This document shows positions 16,030 to 24,776 of a stretch of 64,000 nt of DNA, piece after piece; the stretch's first letter is position 1, and every line of letters starts with the position of its first letter. Location of the stretch: positions 1-64,000 of the forward strand of contig NZ_MUHA01000007.1 of assembly GCF_002217355.1 (NCBI RefSeq). The letters are read 5' to 3'. The stretch comes from Flavobacterium oncorhynchi. GTDB taxonomy: Bacteria; Bacteroidota; Bacteroidia; Flavobacteriales; Flavobacteriaceae. A program made the position numbers and the translations under genes. The notes beneath the pieces were generated by a model. It did not search any database, was not told the DNA's origin, and saw nothing but the letters and a program-made list of their open reading frames with translations.

Positions 16030-16536
16030 TTAATTCCTATTTTTCCAAATTTCCAAATTCAACACCATATTAAGCGCCGTCCAAGTTTCACCTTCTACTT
16101 CTCTTATTAGCTTTTTATCTGGATTTATACTGAATCCTACTTTTTTGTAACATTTTATAGCGCCAATATTAAAATCAAAAACATTCAATTCGATATGTCG
16201 CTCTTTTCGGTTTTCAAAAATAAACTTCAACAATAAAATCAACATTTGCTCACCAACACCTTTCCCTCTTTGATTTTCATCAATGATAAGAATTCGTCCC
16301 AGTTTTGCAGAATCCTCTTTAAAATAAATTTCAGAATGTCCTATTGTAGTATCATCAGAAGTATTTACAACTCTAAAAGCAATTCTGTTTTCATCAGAAA
16401 GTGTTTTATCTATTTGCTCTTCCGTTAACGGAAAACTAAATTCTGGTCCGCCAAACTGCATTAATTCTTTTGCATTTTTGATGGAATTAATCAATTCTGG
16501 ATAAAACTCTTTAGCAAACTTTTCTAGTTGTATCAT
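16030..16536 (-). CDS. GNAT-family N-acetyltransferase
   Basis: A 168-aa cytoplasmic acetyltransferase. The acetyl-CoA binding motif A is visible as I-I-D-E-N-Q-R-G-K-G-V-G-E-Q-M (Q-R-G-K-G-V-G at about 96-102). Motif B follows: E-L-N-V-F-D-F-N-I-G-A-I-K-C-Y-K-K-V-G-F, with the common N-x-x-A-x-x-x-Y-x-x-x-G-F pattern. The substrate is unknown. It starts 15 nt downstream of the aldo/keto reductase gene on the same strand, so they may be co-transcribed. Confidence 0.9.
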   Translation of the reverse strand: MIQLEKFAKEFYPELINSIKNAKELMQFGGPEFSFPLTEEQIDKTLSDENRIAFRVVNTSDDTTIGHSEIYFKEDSAKLGRILIIDENQRGKGVGEQMLILLLKFIFENRKERHIELNVFDFNIGAIKCYKKVGFSINPDKKLIREVEGETWTALNMVLNLEIWKNRN

Positions 16537-16551
16537 TTTAGAATATTGTAT

Positions 16552-17424
16552 TTAAGGCACATCGTCGCCCATACTTTCTGTCCAGATCGCAAACCAGTCT
16601 TCTTTATCCATTTCCAGTTCAACCGCTTTCATTAACGCTTGAATTCTAGCAATGTTTACTGTTCCTGCAATTGGAATAACTCCTGATGGATGTTTTAAAA
16701 TCCAAGCAAGCAAAAGTGTATCAGAACCAAAACCGTATTTTTGAACTAAATCTGCCAGTAATTTTTTCAAACGACGCGTTTTTTTCGTGTCTTCTCTAAA
16801 TACCGTTCCAAGTGGATTCCATGACAACGGACGGATTCCGTGCGTTTGCATATAATCTAAACTTCCATCAACCATTGCTTCATAATGAGTCGCAGAAAAT
16901 TGAACCTGATTATAGCTTACTTCTGTTTTCTGACGGATCAATTCTGTTTGAGAGCTGGTGAAGTTTGAAAGTCCAAAATCAACAATTTTCCCTTCTGCTT
17001 TTAATTTTTCAACAGCTTCCGCAATTTCGTCAGCCTGCATTAATGGGCTTGGTCTGTGCAATAAAAACACATCAACAAAATCTGTTTTTAATTTTTTAAG
17101 AGATTCTTCGACAGACCAAATAATATATTCTTTAGAATAATCGTAATGCTTAATTTTGTTAGTACGGCTTTCAGCAATCATCTGAATACCGCATTTAGTA
17201 ATTAATTGTAGTTTTTCGCGCGAAATTTTGCTTGCTTTAAATGCTTTTCCAAAATCGGCTTCAGTGGTGTAGCCTCCATAAATATCGGCATGATCAAAAG
17301 TGGTGATTTTATTTTCGACACAAATTTGTATCATATTCTCCATCTCTTTAGTTGTTAGGTTTTTATCCCAAACTCCCCAATTCATAGTGCCCGAAATAAT
17401 AGGCGATAATGCTGTTTTACTCAT
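16552..17424 (-). CDS. Aldo/keto reductase (YdhF-like)
   Basis: A 290-aa NADPH-dependent (beta/alpha)8-barrel oxidoreductase. The catalytic tetrad region is visible: D44 and Y49 in F-D-H-A-D-I-Y-G-G-Y, a lysine in I-T-K-C-G-I, and a histidine in F-L-L-H-R-P. The Y-N-Q-V-Q-F-S strand and the C-terminal cofactor segment I-P-I-A-G-T are also present. The physiological substrate is unknown. It is upstream of the GNAT gene on the same strand. Confidence 0.92.
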   Translation of the reverse strand: MSKTALSPIISGTMNWGVWDKNLTTKEMENMIQICVENKITTFDHADIYGGYTTEADFGKAFKASKISREKLQLITKCGIQMIAESRTNKIKHYDYSKEYIIWSVEESLKKLKTDFVDVFLLHRPSPLMQADEIAEAVEKLKAEGKIVDFGLSNFTSSQTELIRQKTEVSYNQVQFSATHYEAMVDGSLDYMQTHGIRPLSWNPLGTVFREDTKKTRRLKKLLADLVQKYGFGSDTLLLAWILKHPSGVIPIAGTVNIARIQALMKAVELEMDKEDWFAIWTESMGDDVP

Positions 17425-17636
17425 GGTTTTATTGTATTATTTTTGCTAATATGTATGCTTTTTAAAAGCATAATCATCAAAGTTCTTAAAAATATAAAAA
17501 TAGATTCACAATTCGTCCTTAAAATTAGAACTTTGGTCGAAGTTTTAACCATTCTTTAACATCTTACTTCTCAAAAAATAGTCAATTTGCACTCTCAAAA
17601 TTCAGGCATAAAAATCAAGGTTTTAAAAATATTTAT

Positions 17637-18641
17637 ATGGAAGAAAATACAACGACTTTAGACATTAGAGCGATAAATGAAAAAATTGAGAGAGAAAGCG
17701 CTTTTATAGACCTTCTTACAATGGAAATGAACAAAGTTATTGTGGGACAGAAACATATGGTCGAGCGTTTGTTGATTGGTCTTTTAGGTCAAGGACATAT
17801 TTTGCTTGAAGGAGTACCTGGATTAGCAAAGACATTAGCAATAAATACTTTGTCTCAAGCAGTTCAAGGATCTTTCAGCCGTATCCAATTTACCCCTGAC
17901 TTATTGCCTGCCGATGTTATTGGAACAATGATTTACAACATCAAAGCAAACGAATTTTCTATTAAAAAAGGACCAATCTTTGCTAATTTCGTACTTGCCG
18001 ATGAGATTAACCGTGCTCCTGCAAAAGTGCAATCTGCTCTTTTAGAGGCGATGCAGGAAAAACAAGTTACTATTGGTGACACTACTTTCAAACTAGACCG
18101 TCCGTTTTTAGTATTAGCGACTCAAAACCCTGTTGAGCAAGAAGGAACTTATCAGCTTCCTGAAGCACAGGTTGACCGTTTTATGCTTAAAACTGTAATT
18201 GATTATCCAAAAATCGACGAAGAGCGTTTTGTAATTCGTCAAAACTTAAAAGGATCTTACGAAAAAGTAAATCCTGTAGTTTCTGTAGAACAAATTTTAC
18301 GTGCGCAAGAAGCAGTTCGTGAAGTTTATATGGATGAAAAAATCGAAAAATATATCTTAGATATCATCTTTGCTACTCGTTATCCAGAGAAGTACAAATT
18401 AGCCGACTTAAAACCTCTTATCAGTTTTGGAGCATCTCCACGTGGAAGTATCAATTTAGCAAATGCTGCTAAATGTTACGCTTTCATCAAACGTCGCGGA
18501 TATGTAATTCCGGAAGATGTTCGTGCAGTTGTACATGATGTTTTACGTCATAGAGTTGGAATAACGTATGAAGCTGAAGCTGAAAACATTACTTCTGTAG
18601 ACATTATCAACAAAATCGTAAACGAGATTGAAGTACCTTAA
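17637..18641 (+). CDS. moxR: MoxR-family AAA+ ATPase
   Basis: A 334-aa cytoplasmic chaperone-like ATPase, first gene of the Bat operon. Walker A is G59-V-P-G-L-A-K65-T66 and Walker B includes L-A-D122-E123-I-N-R. Sensor 1 reads A-T-Q-N-P and the family motif E-Q-E-G-T-Y-Q-L-P-E-A-Q-x-D-R-F is complete. MoxR ATPases work with von Willebrand factor A (vWA) proteins to insert metals or assemble complexes, and such vWA genes follow here. A TCAATTTG sequence near 17582 is a one-mismatch match to the -7 box. Confidence 0.95.
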   Translation: MEENTTTLDIRAINEKIERESAFIDLLTMEMNKVIVGQKHMVERLLIGLLGQGHILLEGVPGLAKTLAINTLSQAVQGSFSRIQFTPDLLPADVIGTMIYNIKANEFSIKKGPIFANFVLADEINRAPAKVQSALLEAMQEKQVTIGDTTFKLDRPFLVLATQNPVEQEGTYQLPEAQVDRFMLKTVIDYPKIDEERFVIRQNLKGSYEKVNPVVSVEQILRAQEAVREVYMDEKIEKYILDIIFATRYPEKYKLADLKPLISFGASPRGSINLANAAKCYAFIKRRGYVIPEDVRAVVHDVLRHRVGITYEAEAENITSVDIINKIVNEIEVP

Positions 18642-18665
18642 AAAGATTTTAGATTTTAGATTGCA

Positions 18666-18720
18666 GATTTTAGATTTCAGATCTAAAATCAGTAATCGTT
18701 AATCAACAATCAACAATCAT
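18666..18720. repeat. Iterated-word spacer between moxR and DUF58 gene
   Basis: Contains GATTTTAGAT/ATCTAAAATC (18666-18675 and 18681-18690) as an inverted pair, then AATCGTTAATC at 18694-18704 and repeated AATCAACA words. The same 11-mer AATCGTTAATC recurs around the IVP gene downstream. Confidence 0.6.
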
Positions 18721-18721
18721 A

Positions 18722-19585
18722 ATGGATACAAAAGAGCTTTTAAAAAAAGTACGGAAAATAGAAATCAAAACCAAAAGACTGAGTAATCATATCTTTTCGG
18801 GAGAGTACCATTCTTCATTTAAAGGGCGCGGAATGACTTTTAGCGAGGTGCGCCAATACCAATATGGCGATGATATTCGTAATATAGATTGGAATGTTAC
18901 CGCACGCTACAATGAAGCCCACGTAAAAGTTTTTGAAGAAGAACGCGAATTAACCATGGTTCTAATGGTTGATATTTCGGGCTCTGAAGGTTTTGGATCT
19001 AAAAGTCAGTTTAAAAAAGACATCGTCACCGAAATTGCGGCAACGATGGCTTTTTCGGCTACACAAAATAATGATAAAATTGGTTTAATCCTTTTTTCTG
19101 ATAACGTAGAATTGTATATTCCGCCAAAAAAAGGACGCTCACACGTATTGAGAATCATTCGTGAATTGATCGAGTTTGAACCAAAAAGTCAAAAAACTGA
19201 TATCGCTCAAGCCTTAAAATTTTTATCGGGAACTCAGAAAAAGAAAGCAATTGTTTTTATGATTTCTGATTTCATGTCTGAAAATTATGAGCAGACTTTA
19301 AAAATTGCTTCTAAAAAACACGACATTACAGGAGTTAGAGTATACGACCTGCGTGAAGAAAAAATTCCAAATTTAGGAATGGTCACAATGCTTGATGCCG
19401 AAACTGGTAAAATTCAACTGGTCGATACAGGTTCAAAAACCGTGCGAATGAATTACGAGAAACATTACCTTGAAAGAGTTAATTATTTCAAAGAAATTTT
19501 CAGTAAATCTGGAGCTGGCGTTGTAAACACAAGGGTTGACGAAAATTATGTAACCAAATTATTAGGCTATTTTAAATCGAGGTAA
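18722..19585 (+). CDS. DUF58 domain protein, vWA-like, of the Bat operon
   Basis: A 287-aa protein. The DUF58 signature is visible as G-M-T-F-S-E-V-R-Q-Y-Q-Y-G-D-D-x-R-x-I-D-W. A vWA-like metal site (MIDAS) D84-I-S86-G-S88 follows. It has no signal peptide or membrane helix, so it acts in the cytoplasm or at the inner face of the membrane. It is the standard second gene of MoxR/Bat clusters and is thought to be a MoxR partner. The next gene in most such clusters would be a Bat membrane protein, but here an IVP-family gene intervenes. Confidence 0.93.
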   Translation: MDTKELLKKVRKIEIKTKRLSNHIFSGEYHSSFKGRGMTFSEVRQYQYGDDIRNIDWNVTARYNEAHVKVFEEERELTMVLMVDISGSEGFGSKSQFKKDIVTEIAATMAFSATQNNDKIGLILFSDNVELYIPPKKGRSHVLRIIRELIEFEPKSQKTDIAQALKFLSGTQKKKAIVFMISDFMSENYEQTLKIASKKHDITGVRVYDLREEKIPNLGMVTMLDAETGKIQLVDTGSKTVRMNYEKHYLERVNYFKEIFSKSGAGVVNTRVDENYVTKLLGYFKSR

Positions 19586-19625
19586 AGATTTAAGATTTTT
19601 GATTAACGATTTTTGATTTATGATG
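19586..19625. repeat. Left iterated arm flanking the first IVP gene
   Basis: Contains GATTAACGATTTTTGATTT at 19601-19619, an exact reverse complement of 20078-20096 on the other side of the IVP gene. It lies directly after the DUF58 stop codon. Confidence 0.8.
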
Positions 19626-19661
19626 TGTAATGATTTATGGTTAAAAGGAAGAATTTAAGGA

Positions 19662-20018
19662 ATGACTAAACAAGAATTAGAAGATAGATTAATTGAATTT
19701 GCTGCAACTATAATAGTAGTAGCAAGTAATTTTGAAAAAAATTACGCCGGAAATCATTTATCAGGTCAAATAATTCGCTCAGGCACTTCACCAGCTTTAA
19801 ATTATGGAGAAGCTCAGAGTGCTGAGAGCAAAAAAGATTTTATTCATAAAATGGGGATTTGCTTAAAAGAATTAAGAGAGACTTTTGTTTGTCTAAAAAT
19901 AATTGGAAAAGCAAACTTGACATCCAATTTAGAAAATCTATCAAAAGCAAAAAAAGAAGTAAATGAATTAATTTCAATCTTTGTTTCAAGTATAAAAACA
20001 TCAAAAAATAATTCATAA
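19662..20018 (+). CDS. Four-helix-bundle protein, 23S rRNA IVP (S23) family
   Basis: A 118-aa helical protein. It has the pattern of the IVP family: an N-terminal helix (R-L-I-E-F-A...), the motif L-S-G-Q-I-I-R-S-G-T-S-P-A-L-N-Y-G-E-A, then E-S-K-K-D-F-I-H-K-M and E-L-R-E-T. The family was named from ORFs in intervening sequences of 23S rRNA and is related in fold to Avd of diversity-generating retroelements. No rRNA or reverse transcriptase is nearby. The gene splits the Bat operon and is bracketed by inverted iterated repeats. Function unknown; part of a small insertion unit is my inference. Confidence 0.85.
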   Translation: MTKQELEDRLIEFAATIIVVASNFEKNYAGNHLSGQIIRSGTSPALNYGEAQSAESKKDFIHKMGICLKELRETFVCLKIIGKANLTSNLENLSKAKKEVNELISIFVSSIKTSKNNS

Positions 20019-20067
20019 ATAATGAAGGATTAAAATTGGAAGAAAAACATCTAAATATGATTTTAAC

Positions 20068-20132
20068 AAAAAATCTGAAATCAAAAATCGTTAATCTTCA
20101 ATCGTTAATCAAAAACCTTCAATCGTTAATCA
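20068..20132. repeat. Right iterated arm flanking the first IVP gene
   Basis: Three copies of AATCGTTAATC (20086-20096, 20100-20110, 20121-20131), separated by short AT-rich or CTTC-containing links. It includes the 19-bp inverted partner of the left arm and stops two nucleotides before the next ATG. Confidence 0.8.
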
Positions 20133-20133
20133 A

Positions 20134-21768
20134 ATGAAATTAAAGTTTTACATATTTTTATTTTTACTTACTTCGACTGTTTTCGCTCAGCAAAAACAAG
20201 TTGAAACAAGCATTGATACTACAAAAAATAAAATTGGAGCCGAATTTAAGCTGACTCTTAAAACAACTGTTAATTCGAGTTCGAAAGTAGTTTTTCCTAA
20301 ACTGAAAAGAATTGGCGCTTTAGAAGTAATTCAATCGTACCCAATTGATACTGTTAAGAAAAACGACACTTACGAGTTAATCAAAAAATATGGCTTAACA
20401 CAATTTGATTCAGGAAAATATGTAATTCCGAGTGTTCAGATTCTAATCGACAAAAAGCCTTATTTATCCGATTCTATTAAAGTAGAAGTTGCCAATGTAA
20501 AAGTCGATACGCTGCAGCAAAAAATGTATGACATCAAAGACATCTCGACTGTTGACAATGGTATTGGCGATTGGTGGAAGTATATTTTAGCATTGATTAT
20601 CATTTTAGGAATTGGTGCTTTTGTATACTGGTATGTTAAAAAACATCAGAAAAAGAAAATCGAAGAAGAAGTTTATAAAACTCCAATCGAAAAAGCGACT
20701 AGTTTATTAAACAATCTAGAGCAAAAGGAATTAGTTCAAAAAGGAGAGATTAAAGAATATTATAGTGAACTAACTGATATTGCTCGTAATTATATTGAAG
20801 AAGCCATTCATATTCCTGCAATGGAAAGTACAACTTCTGAATTAATTCAGGCCATTAGAACCGCTTCTACTAAAAAGAAAATGGCTTTAACGCCAGAAAC
20901 GGTTGAAAATCTAGAACGTGTATTACGTCAGGCCGATTTAGTAAAATTTGCAAAATCTAAACCGCTGGATTTTGAAATTACAGATGACCGAAATAAAATT
21001 CAAAAAGTAATTCTAACGCTGGATAATGCTATTCCAACAGAAGTTCCTGCTGAAGAAGAAGATCAATTATTAAATGAAGCTCAAAAACAAAAACAAATTC
21101 AGCTTCAATTAAAAAAACAAAGAAACAAACGCATTGCAATTGCTGCTGGTTCAGTTGTTTTTTTACTATTCGCAACAACTACTTTCTTTATTGCAACAAA
21201 AGGGTTCGCATACGTAAAAGACAACATTATTGGACATCCGTCTAAAGAATTGTTAGAAGGAGAATGGGTAAAAAGTGAATACGGAAATCCTGGCGTTATT
21301 ATTGAAACTCCAAAGGTTTTAAAACGTATGGACGCTTTAAAAGCACTTCCGAAGGAAACGATGGCTTTGATAAAGGAAATGCAGCTTTTTGCTTATGGCA
21401 GTATGATTGATAATTTTTATGTTGCCGTTTCTACAACTCAATTTAAAACACCAACTGAGATTGATTTATCAAAAGCTTTAGAAGGAAGTCTAAAAGTAAT
21501 CGAACTTCAAGGAGGTCAAAATATAATCGTTAAGCAAGAAGATTTCCAGACTAATCAGGGAATACAAGGCATAAAAGGTTACGGAACGATGAGTATTTTA
21601 AATCCGTCGACTAAAACAAGTACAAAAGCATATTACGAAATCTTGTTGTTTAAACAAGATCAAGGATTACAACAGATAGTTATTTTACACGAGGAGGGCG
21701 ATACATATGCTAACGATATCACAACCCGAATTTTAAATTCTGTTGAACTTAAAAAGGCAAGTAACTAA
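20134..21768 (+). CDS. Bat-operon membrane protein with two transmembrane segments, unknown function
   Basis: A 544-aa protein with a signal peptide (M-K-L-K-F-Y-I-F-L-F...V-F-A-Q). A periplasmic Ig-like region (about 20-140, BatD-like) is followed by a membrane helix (about 149-168) and a charged cytoplasmic helical part (about 170-310) that resembles DUF4381. A second membrane helix (about 335-355) leads to a C-terminal extracytoplasmic domain (about 360-544). It shares one base with the next gene (TAATG), so it is co-translated with BatA. It is likely a membrane adaptor for the MoxR/vWA machinery. Confidence 0.75.
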   Translation: MKLKFYIFLFLLTSTVFAQQKQVETSIDTTKNKIGAEFKLTLKTTVNSSSKVVFPKLKRIGALEVIQSYPIDTVKKNDTYELIKKYGLTQFDSGKYVIPSVQILIDKKPYLSDSIKVEVANVKVDTLQQKMYDIKDISTVDNGIGDWWKYILALIIILGIGAFVYWYVKKHQKKKIEEEVYKTPIEKATSLLNNLEQKELVQKGEIKEYYSELTDIARNYIEEAIHIPAMESTTSELIQAIRTASTKKKMALTPETVENLERVLRQADLVKFAKSKPLDFEITDDRNKIQKVILTLDNAIPTEVPAEEEDQLLNEAQKQKQIQLQLKKQRNKRIAIAAGSVVFLLFATTTFFIATKGFAYVKDNIIGHPSKELLEGEWVKSEYGNPGVIIETPKVLKRMDALKALPKETMALIKEMQLFAYGSMIDNFYVAVSTTQFKTPTEIDLSKALEGSLKVIELQGGQNIIVKQEDFQTNQGIQGIKGYGTMSILNPSTKTSTKAYYEILLFKQDQGLQQIVILHEEGDTYANDITTRILNSVELKKASN

Positions 21769-22772
21769 TGAATAATAAGATCACTTTTTTAAATCCAGAA
21801 TTTTTTTGGTTGTTTCTATTAATTCCAATCGCTATTGCTTGGTTTTTTTGGAAAAGAAATCAGCAGTCGGCTACATTAAAAATGAGCTCGACGGCAGGTT
21901 TTAAAAACAGCGAATCGTTATTAACAAAATTAAAACCTTTTCTATACGTTTTTAGAATCATTGCTTTATGTTCTTTAATTATTGCACTTGCAAGACCAAG
22001 AACGGTAGATATTAGCAATCAAACTAAAACAACAAAAGGAATTGATATTGTAATGGCAATTGACGTATCTGGAAGTATGCTTGCAAAAGATTTAAAGCCA
22101 AACCGTATGGAAGCTTTAAAAAGAGTGGCTGCAGATTTTGTTGAAGAAAGACCAAACGACAGAATTGGCTTAGTTTTATATGCTTCTGAAGCGTATACTA
22201 AAACACCTGTTACAAGCGACAAACCAATTATTCTTGAAGCAATAAAAGGAATTCGATATGATACTGTTCTGCAAGACGGAACTGGAATTGGAATGGGTTT
22301 AGCAACTGCCGTAAATCGTCTTAAAGATAGTAAAGCAAAAAGCAGAGTTGTTATTTTAATGACCGATGGTGTTAATAATGCCGGTTTTATTGAACCAGAA
22401 ACTGCTGCTGATATTGCCAAACAATATGGCATAAAAGTATACACGATTGGTATTGGAACAAACGGAATGGCGGAATCTCCTTACGCATATGCCCCAAACG
22501 GAGGTTTTTTATTCAAAATGCAGAAGGTTGAAATCGACGAAAGATTAATGAAAAATATCGCTCGAAAAACGGATGGAACTTATTTTAGAGCAACAAGCAA
22601 CGACAAGTTAGCCGAAATATACAATGCAATTAACAAACTAGAAACAACAGAAATCCAAGAATTGAAATTCTACGATTACGACGAAAAATACAGAGGTTTT
22701 GTTTTACTTGCAGCTTTCTTACTATTGTTAGAAGTTGGCTTAAGAAACACGGTTTATAGAAGCTTTATTTAA
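21768..22772 (+). CDS. batA: BatA: membrane vWA domain protein
   Basis: A 334-aa inner-membrane protein of the Bat (Bacteroides aerotolerance) system. Two N-terminal membrane helices (about 12-28 and 57-75) precede the vWA domain with a complete metal site: D99-V-S101-G-S103, then T and D in V-T-S-D-K and M-T-D-G-V-N-N. A C-terminal membrane helix follows (about 310-328). Bat proteins contribute to oxidative stress tolerance and envelope homeostasis, though mechanism is unsettled. The start overlaps the previous stop by one base. The order here is batA, batB, batC, batD, batE. Confidence 0.92.
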   Translation: MNNKITFLNPEFFWLFLLIPIAIAWFFWKRNQQSATLKMSSTAGFKNSESLLTKLKPFLYVFRIIALCSLIIALARPRTVDISNQTKTTKGIDIVMAIDVSGSMLAKDLKPNRMEALKRVAADFVEERPNDRIGLVLYASEAYTKTPVTSDKPIILEAIKGIRYDTVLQDGTGIGMGLATAVNRLKDSKAKSRVVILMTDGVNNAGFIEPETAADIAKQYGIKVYTIGIGTNGMAESPYAYAPNGGFLFKMQKVEIDERLMKNIARKTDGTYFRATSNDKLAEIYNAINKLETTEIQELKFYDYDEKYRGFVLLAAFLLLLEVGLRNTVYRSFI

Positions 22773-22825
22773 AGAAATTCGAATAAAGATCTCGATAACA
22801 CAGGGATTGGAATTTTAAAAATTAT

Positions 22826-23860
22826 ATGGAATTAGACGAAAAAAAATATTTATATCTCTTATTACTACTCCCAATTGTGGCGTGTATATTTCTTTTCAAT
22901 ATGTATTGGAAAAGAAAAAAACAACTTGAGTTCGGTGATTTAGAAATGGTAAAAAAACTAAGCCCGGAGCGATCTGTTTTTAAACCTGTATTAAAAATAT
23001 CGATCTTGCTTTTGGCATTAGCGTTTTTAATTATCGGTTTGGTAAATCCAAAAATAGGAACCAAAATGGAAACCGTAAAACGCGAAGGTATTGATATTGT
23101 TTTTGCTGTTGACGTTTCTAAAAGTATGCTTGCAGAAGACGTTGCGCCAAATCGTTTAGACAAAAGTAAGCAGCTCGTTTCGCAGATTATTAATTCTCTA
23201 GGAAACGATAGAATCGGGATTGTTGCTTATGCCGGAAGCGCCTTCCCTGTTTTACCTATCACATCTGATTACAGCGTTGCAAAAATGTTCTTGCAAAGCA
23301 TGAGTCCTGATATGGTTTCATCGCAAGGAACATCACTTGACGAAGCAATTCGATTATCAGCTAAATATTTTGATGAAAAAAGCAAAACAAGCAAGCTTTT
23401 AATTTTAATTTCTGATGGTGAAGATCATTCAGAAGGAGCGTCGCTTGCTGCTGAAGAAGCCAACAAAATAGGAATGAAAATTATTACTGTTGGTGTTGGA
23501 ACAGAAAAAGGAGGAACAATTCCGTTAAAAGAAAACGGCGTAGTTCGCAGTTATCAAAAAGATCAAAACGGAGAAACTGTTATTACTAAACTTAATCAAG
23601 AAGGCTTAAAAACTATTGCAAAAGCAACAAAAGGAGGTTATGTTTACGGCGGTAATACTAAAGAGGTTTTAGAATATATCAAAAATGCTTTAAATAACAT
23701 TCAAAAAACAGAGTTTGAATCTACGCAAATGGCCGATTTTCAATCACAGTTTCAATGGTTCATCGGATTTGCTTTCTTGCTGTTGTTTGTAGACATTTTC
23801 CTTTTAGAAAGAAAAACCAATTGGATTAAAGAGTTGAATTTATTTAACGAGAAAAAATAA
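22826..23860 (+). CDS. batB: BatB: membrane vWA domain protein
   Basis: A 344-aa paralogue of the preceding BatA. N-terminal membrane helices (about 8-26 and 54-73) precede a vWA domain with D96-V-S98-K-S100 and L-I-S-D-G-E-D-H-S as the remaining metal-site loop. A C-terminal membrane segment follows (about 311-330). Unlike BatA, the third position of the D-x-S-x-S motif is lysine, which still fits the motif. BatA and BatB are thought to form a membrane complex. Confidence 0.92.
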   Translation: MELDEKKYLYLLLLLPIVACIFLFNMYWKRKKQLEFGDLEMVKKLSPERSVFKPVLKISILLLALAFLIIGLVNPKIGTKMETVKREGIDIVFAVDVSKSMLAEDVAPNRLDKSKQLVSQIINSLGNDRIGIVAYAGSAFPVLPITSDYSVAKMFLQSMSPDMVSSQGTSLDEAIRLSAKYFDEKSKTSKLLILISDGEDHSEGASLAAEEANKIGMKIITVGVGTEKGGTIPLKENGVVRSYQKDQNGETVITKLNQEGLKTIAKATKGGYVYGGNTKEVLEYIKNALNNIQKTEFESTQMADFQSQFQWFIGFAFLLLFVDIFLLERKTNWIKELNLFNEKK

Positions 23861-23902
23861 AGATTCCGCTTAAAACTCGGAATAAAAAATAAAAACATTA
23901 GA

Positions 23903-24676
23903 ATGAAAAATTTACTTCTTTATATTTTACTAACGTTTTCTTTGGCAGTTTCTGCTCAGGAAAAAGATAAGACATTGCCTAGTGCCAATGAGGAATATAA
24001 GCAGAATAAATTTGTTGATGCCGAAGCTAATTATAGAATCTCTGCCTCAAAATTTCCTAAGCGCGCAGCAGCTCCTTATAATCTTGGAAACTCGATTTAC
24101 AAACAAAATCAAGTTTCTGAAGCTAAATATGCTTTTGCGAATGCTATAAAAAATGCTAAAACGAGACCAGAAAAACATAAAGCTTTTCATAATCTTGGAA
24201 ACGTTTTTATGAAAGAGAAAAATTATACGCAGGCCGTTGAAGCTTACAAAGAAGCTTTACGCAACGATCCTACAGATGATGAAACGCGTTATAATTATGC
24301 ATTGGCGAAACAAAAATTAAAAGAAAATCCTCCTAAAAACGACAAGAACAAAGACAAGGATAAGGATAAAAAGAACGACAAGAAAGACGATCAAAAGAAA
24401 GACGGCGATAATAAAGATAAAAAAGACGGTAAAGACGATCAGAAAAAAGACGATAAAGGAGATAAAGACAAGGATAAAAAAGACGGCAAAAACGATCCGA
24501 AGAAAGACGACAAGTCCGACAATAACGGAGAGCCAAAACCAATGCCTGGGGGAATCTCAAAAGAACGCGTTCAAAACTTATTAGATGCTGTAAACAATGA
24601 AGAGAAGAAAATTCAAGATAAAGTTAACGCACAAAAAGTAAAATCAAATCCTAAAAAACCAGAGAAAGACTGGTAA
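23903..24676 (+). CDS. batC: BatC: TPR protein with a Lys/Asp-rich tract
   Basis: A 257-aa protein with a signal peptide (M-K-N-L-L-L-Y-I-L-L...S-A-Q). Two to three TPR units span about 25-140 (A-A-P-Y-N-L-G-N-S, K-A-F-H-N-L-G-N-V, E-A-Y-K-E-A-L-R). A low-complexity tract of about 70 residues, made almost only of Lys, Asp, Asn, Gln and Gly (about 142-215), follows. The end is a short conserved basic segment (R-V-Q-N-L-L-D-A-V-N-N-E-E-K). The tract is repetitive at DNA level (GACAA/GATAA words) and may vary in length between strains. Confidence 0.9.
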   Translation: MKNLLLYILLTFSLAVSAQEKDKTLPSANEEYKQNKFVDAEANYRISASKFPKRAAAPYNLGNSIYKQNQVSEAKYAFANAIKNAKTRPEKHKAFHNLGNVFMKEKNYTQAVEAYKEALRNDPTDDETRYNYALAKQKLKENPPKNDKNKDKDKDKKNDKKDDQKKDGDNKDKKDGKDDQKKDDKGDKDKDKKDGKNDPKKDDKSDNNGEPKPMPGGISKERVQNLLDAVNNEEKKIQDKVNAQKVKSNPKKPEKDW

Positions 24677-24683
24677 AATTTTT

Positions 24684-24776
24684 AGTTCAATCGTTTAATC
24701 GTCGAATCGTTTAATAATAAAACGGGCAAACGAATAAACGATTTAACAGTTAAACCAACAACGATTAAAAAATTAA
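24684..24776. repeat. Iterated-word spacer between batC and batD
   Basis: Repeated AATCGTTTAAT-type words in the left half and their inverted relatives (ATAAACGATTTAAC) in the right half. No ORF or promoter is clear. Confidence 0.55.

Noticed and set aside
19662..20018. The IVP gene as Avd of a diversity-generating retroelement
   Set aside because: The fold is related to Avd, but no reverse transcriptase, template repeat or variable repeat is present nearby, so it is not part of a retroelement.
22019..22444. Minus-strand 141-codon ORF within batA
   Set aside because: It is the complement of the conserved vWA coding sequence, with no promoter box and no plausible protein features.
24333..24560. 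Minus-strand Arg/Leu/Tyr/Cys-rich ORF within batC
   Set aside because: It is the mirror of the Lys/Asp repeat codons in batC and shows the resulting low-complexity composition.
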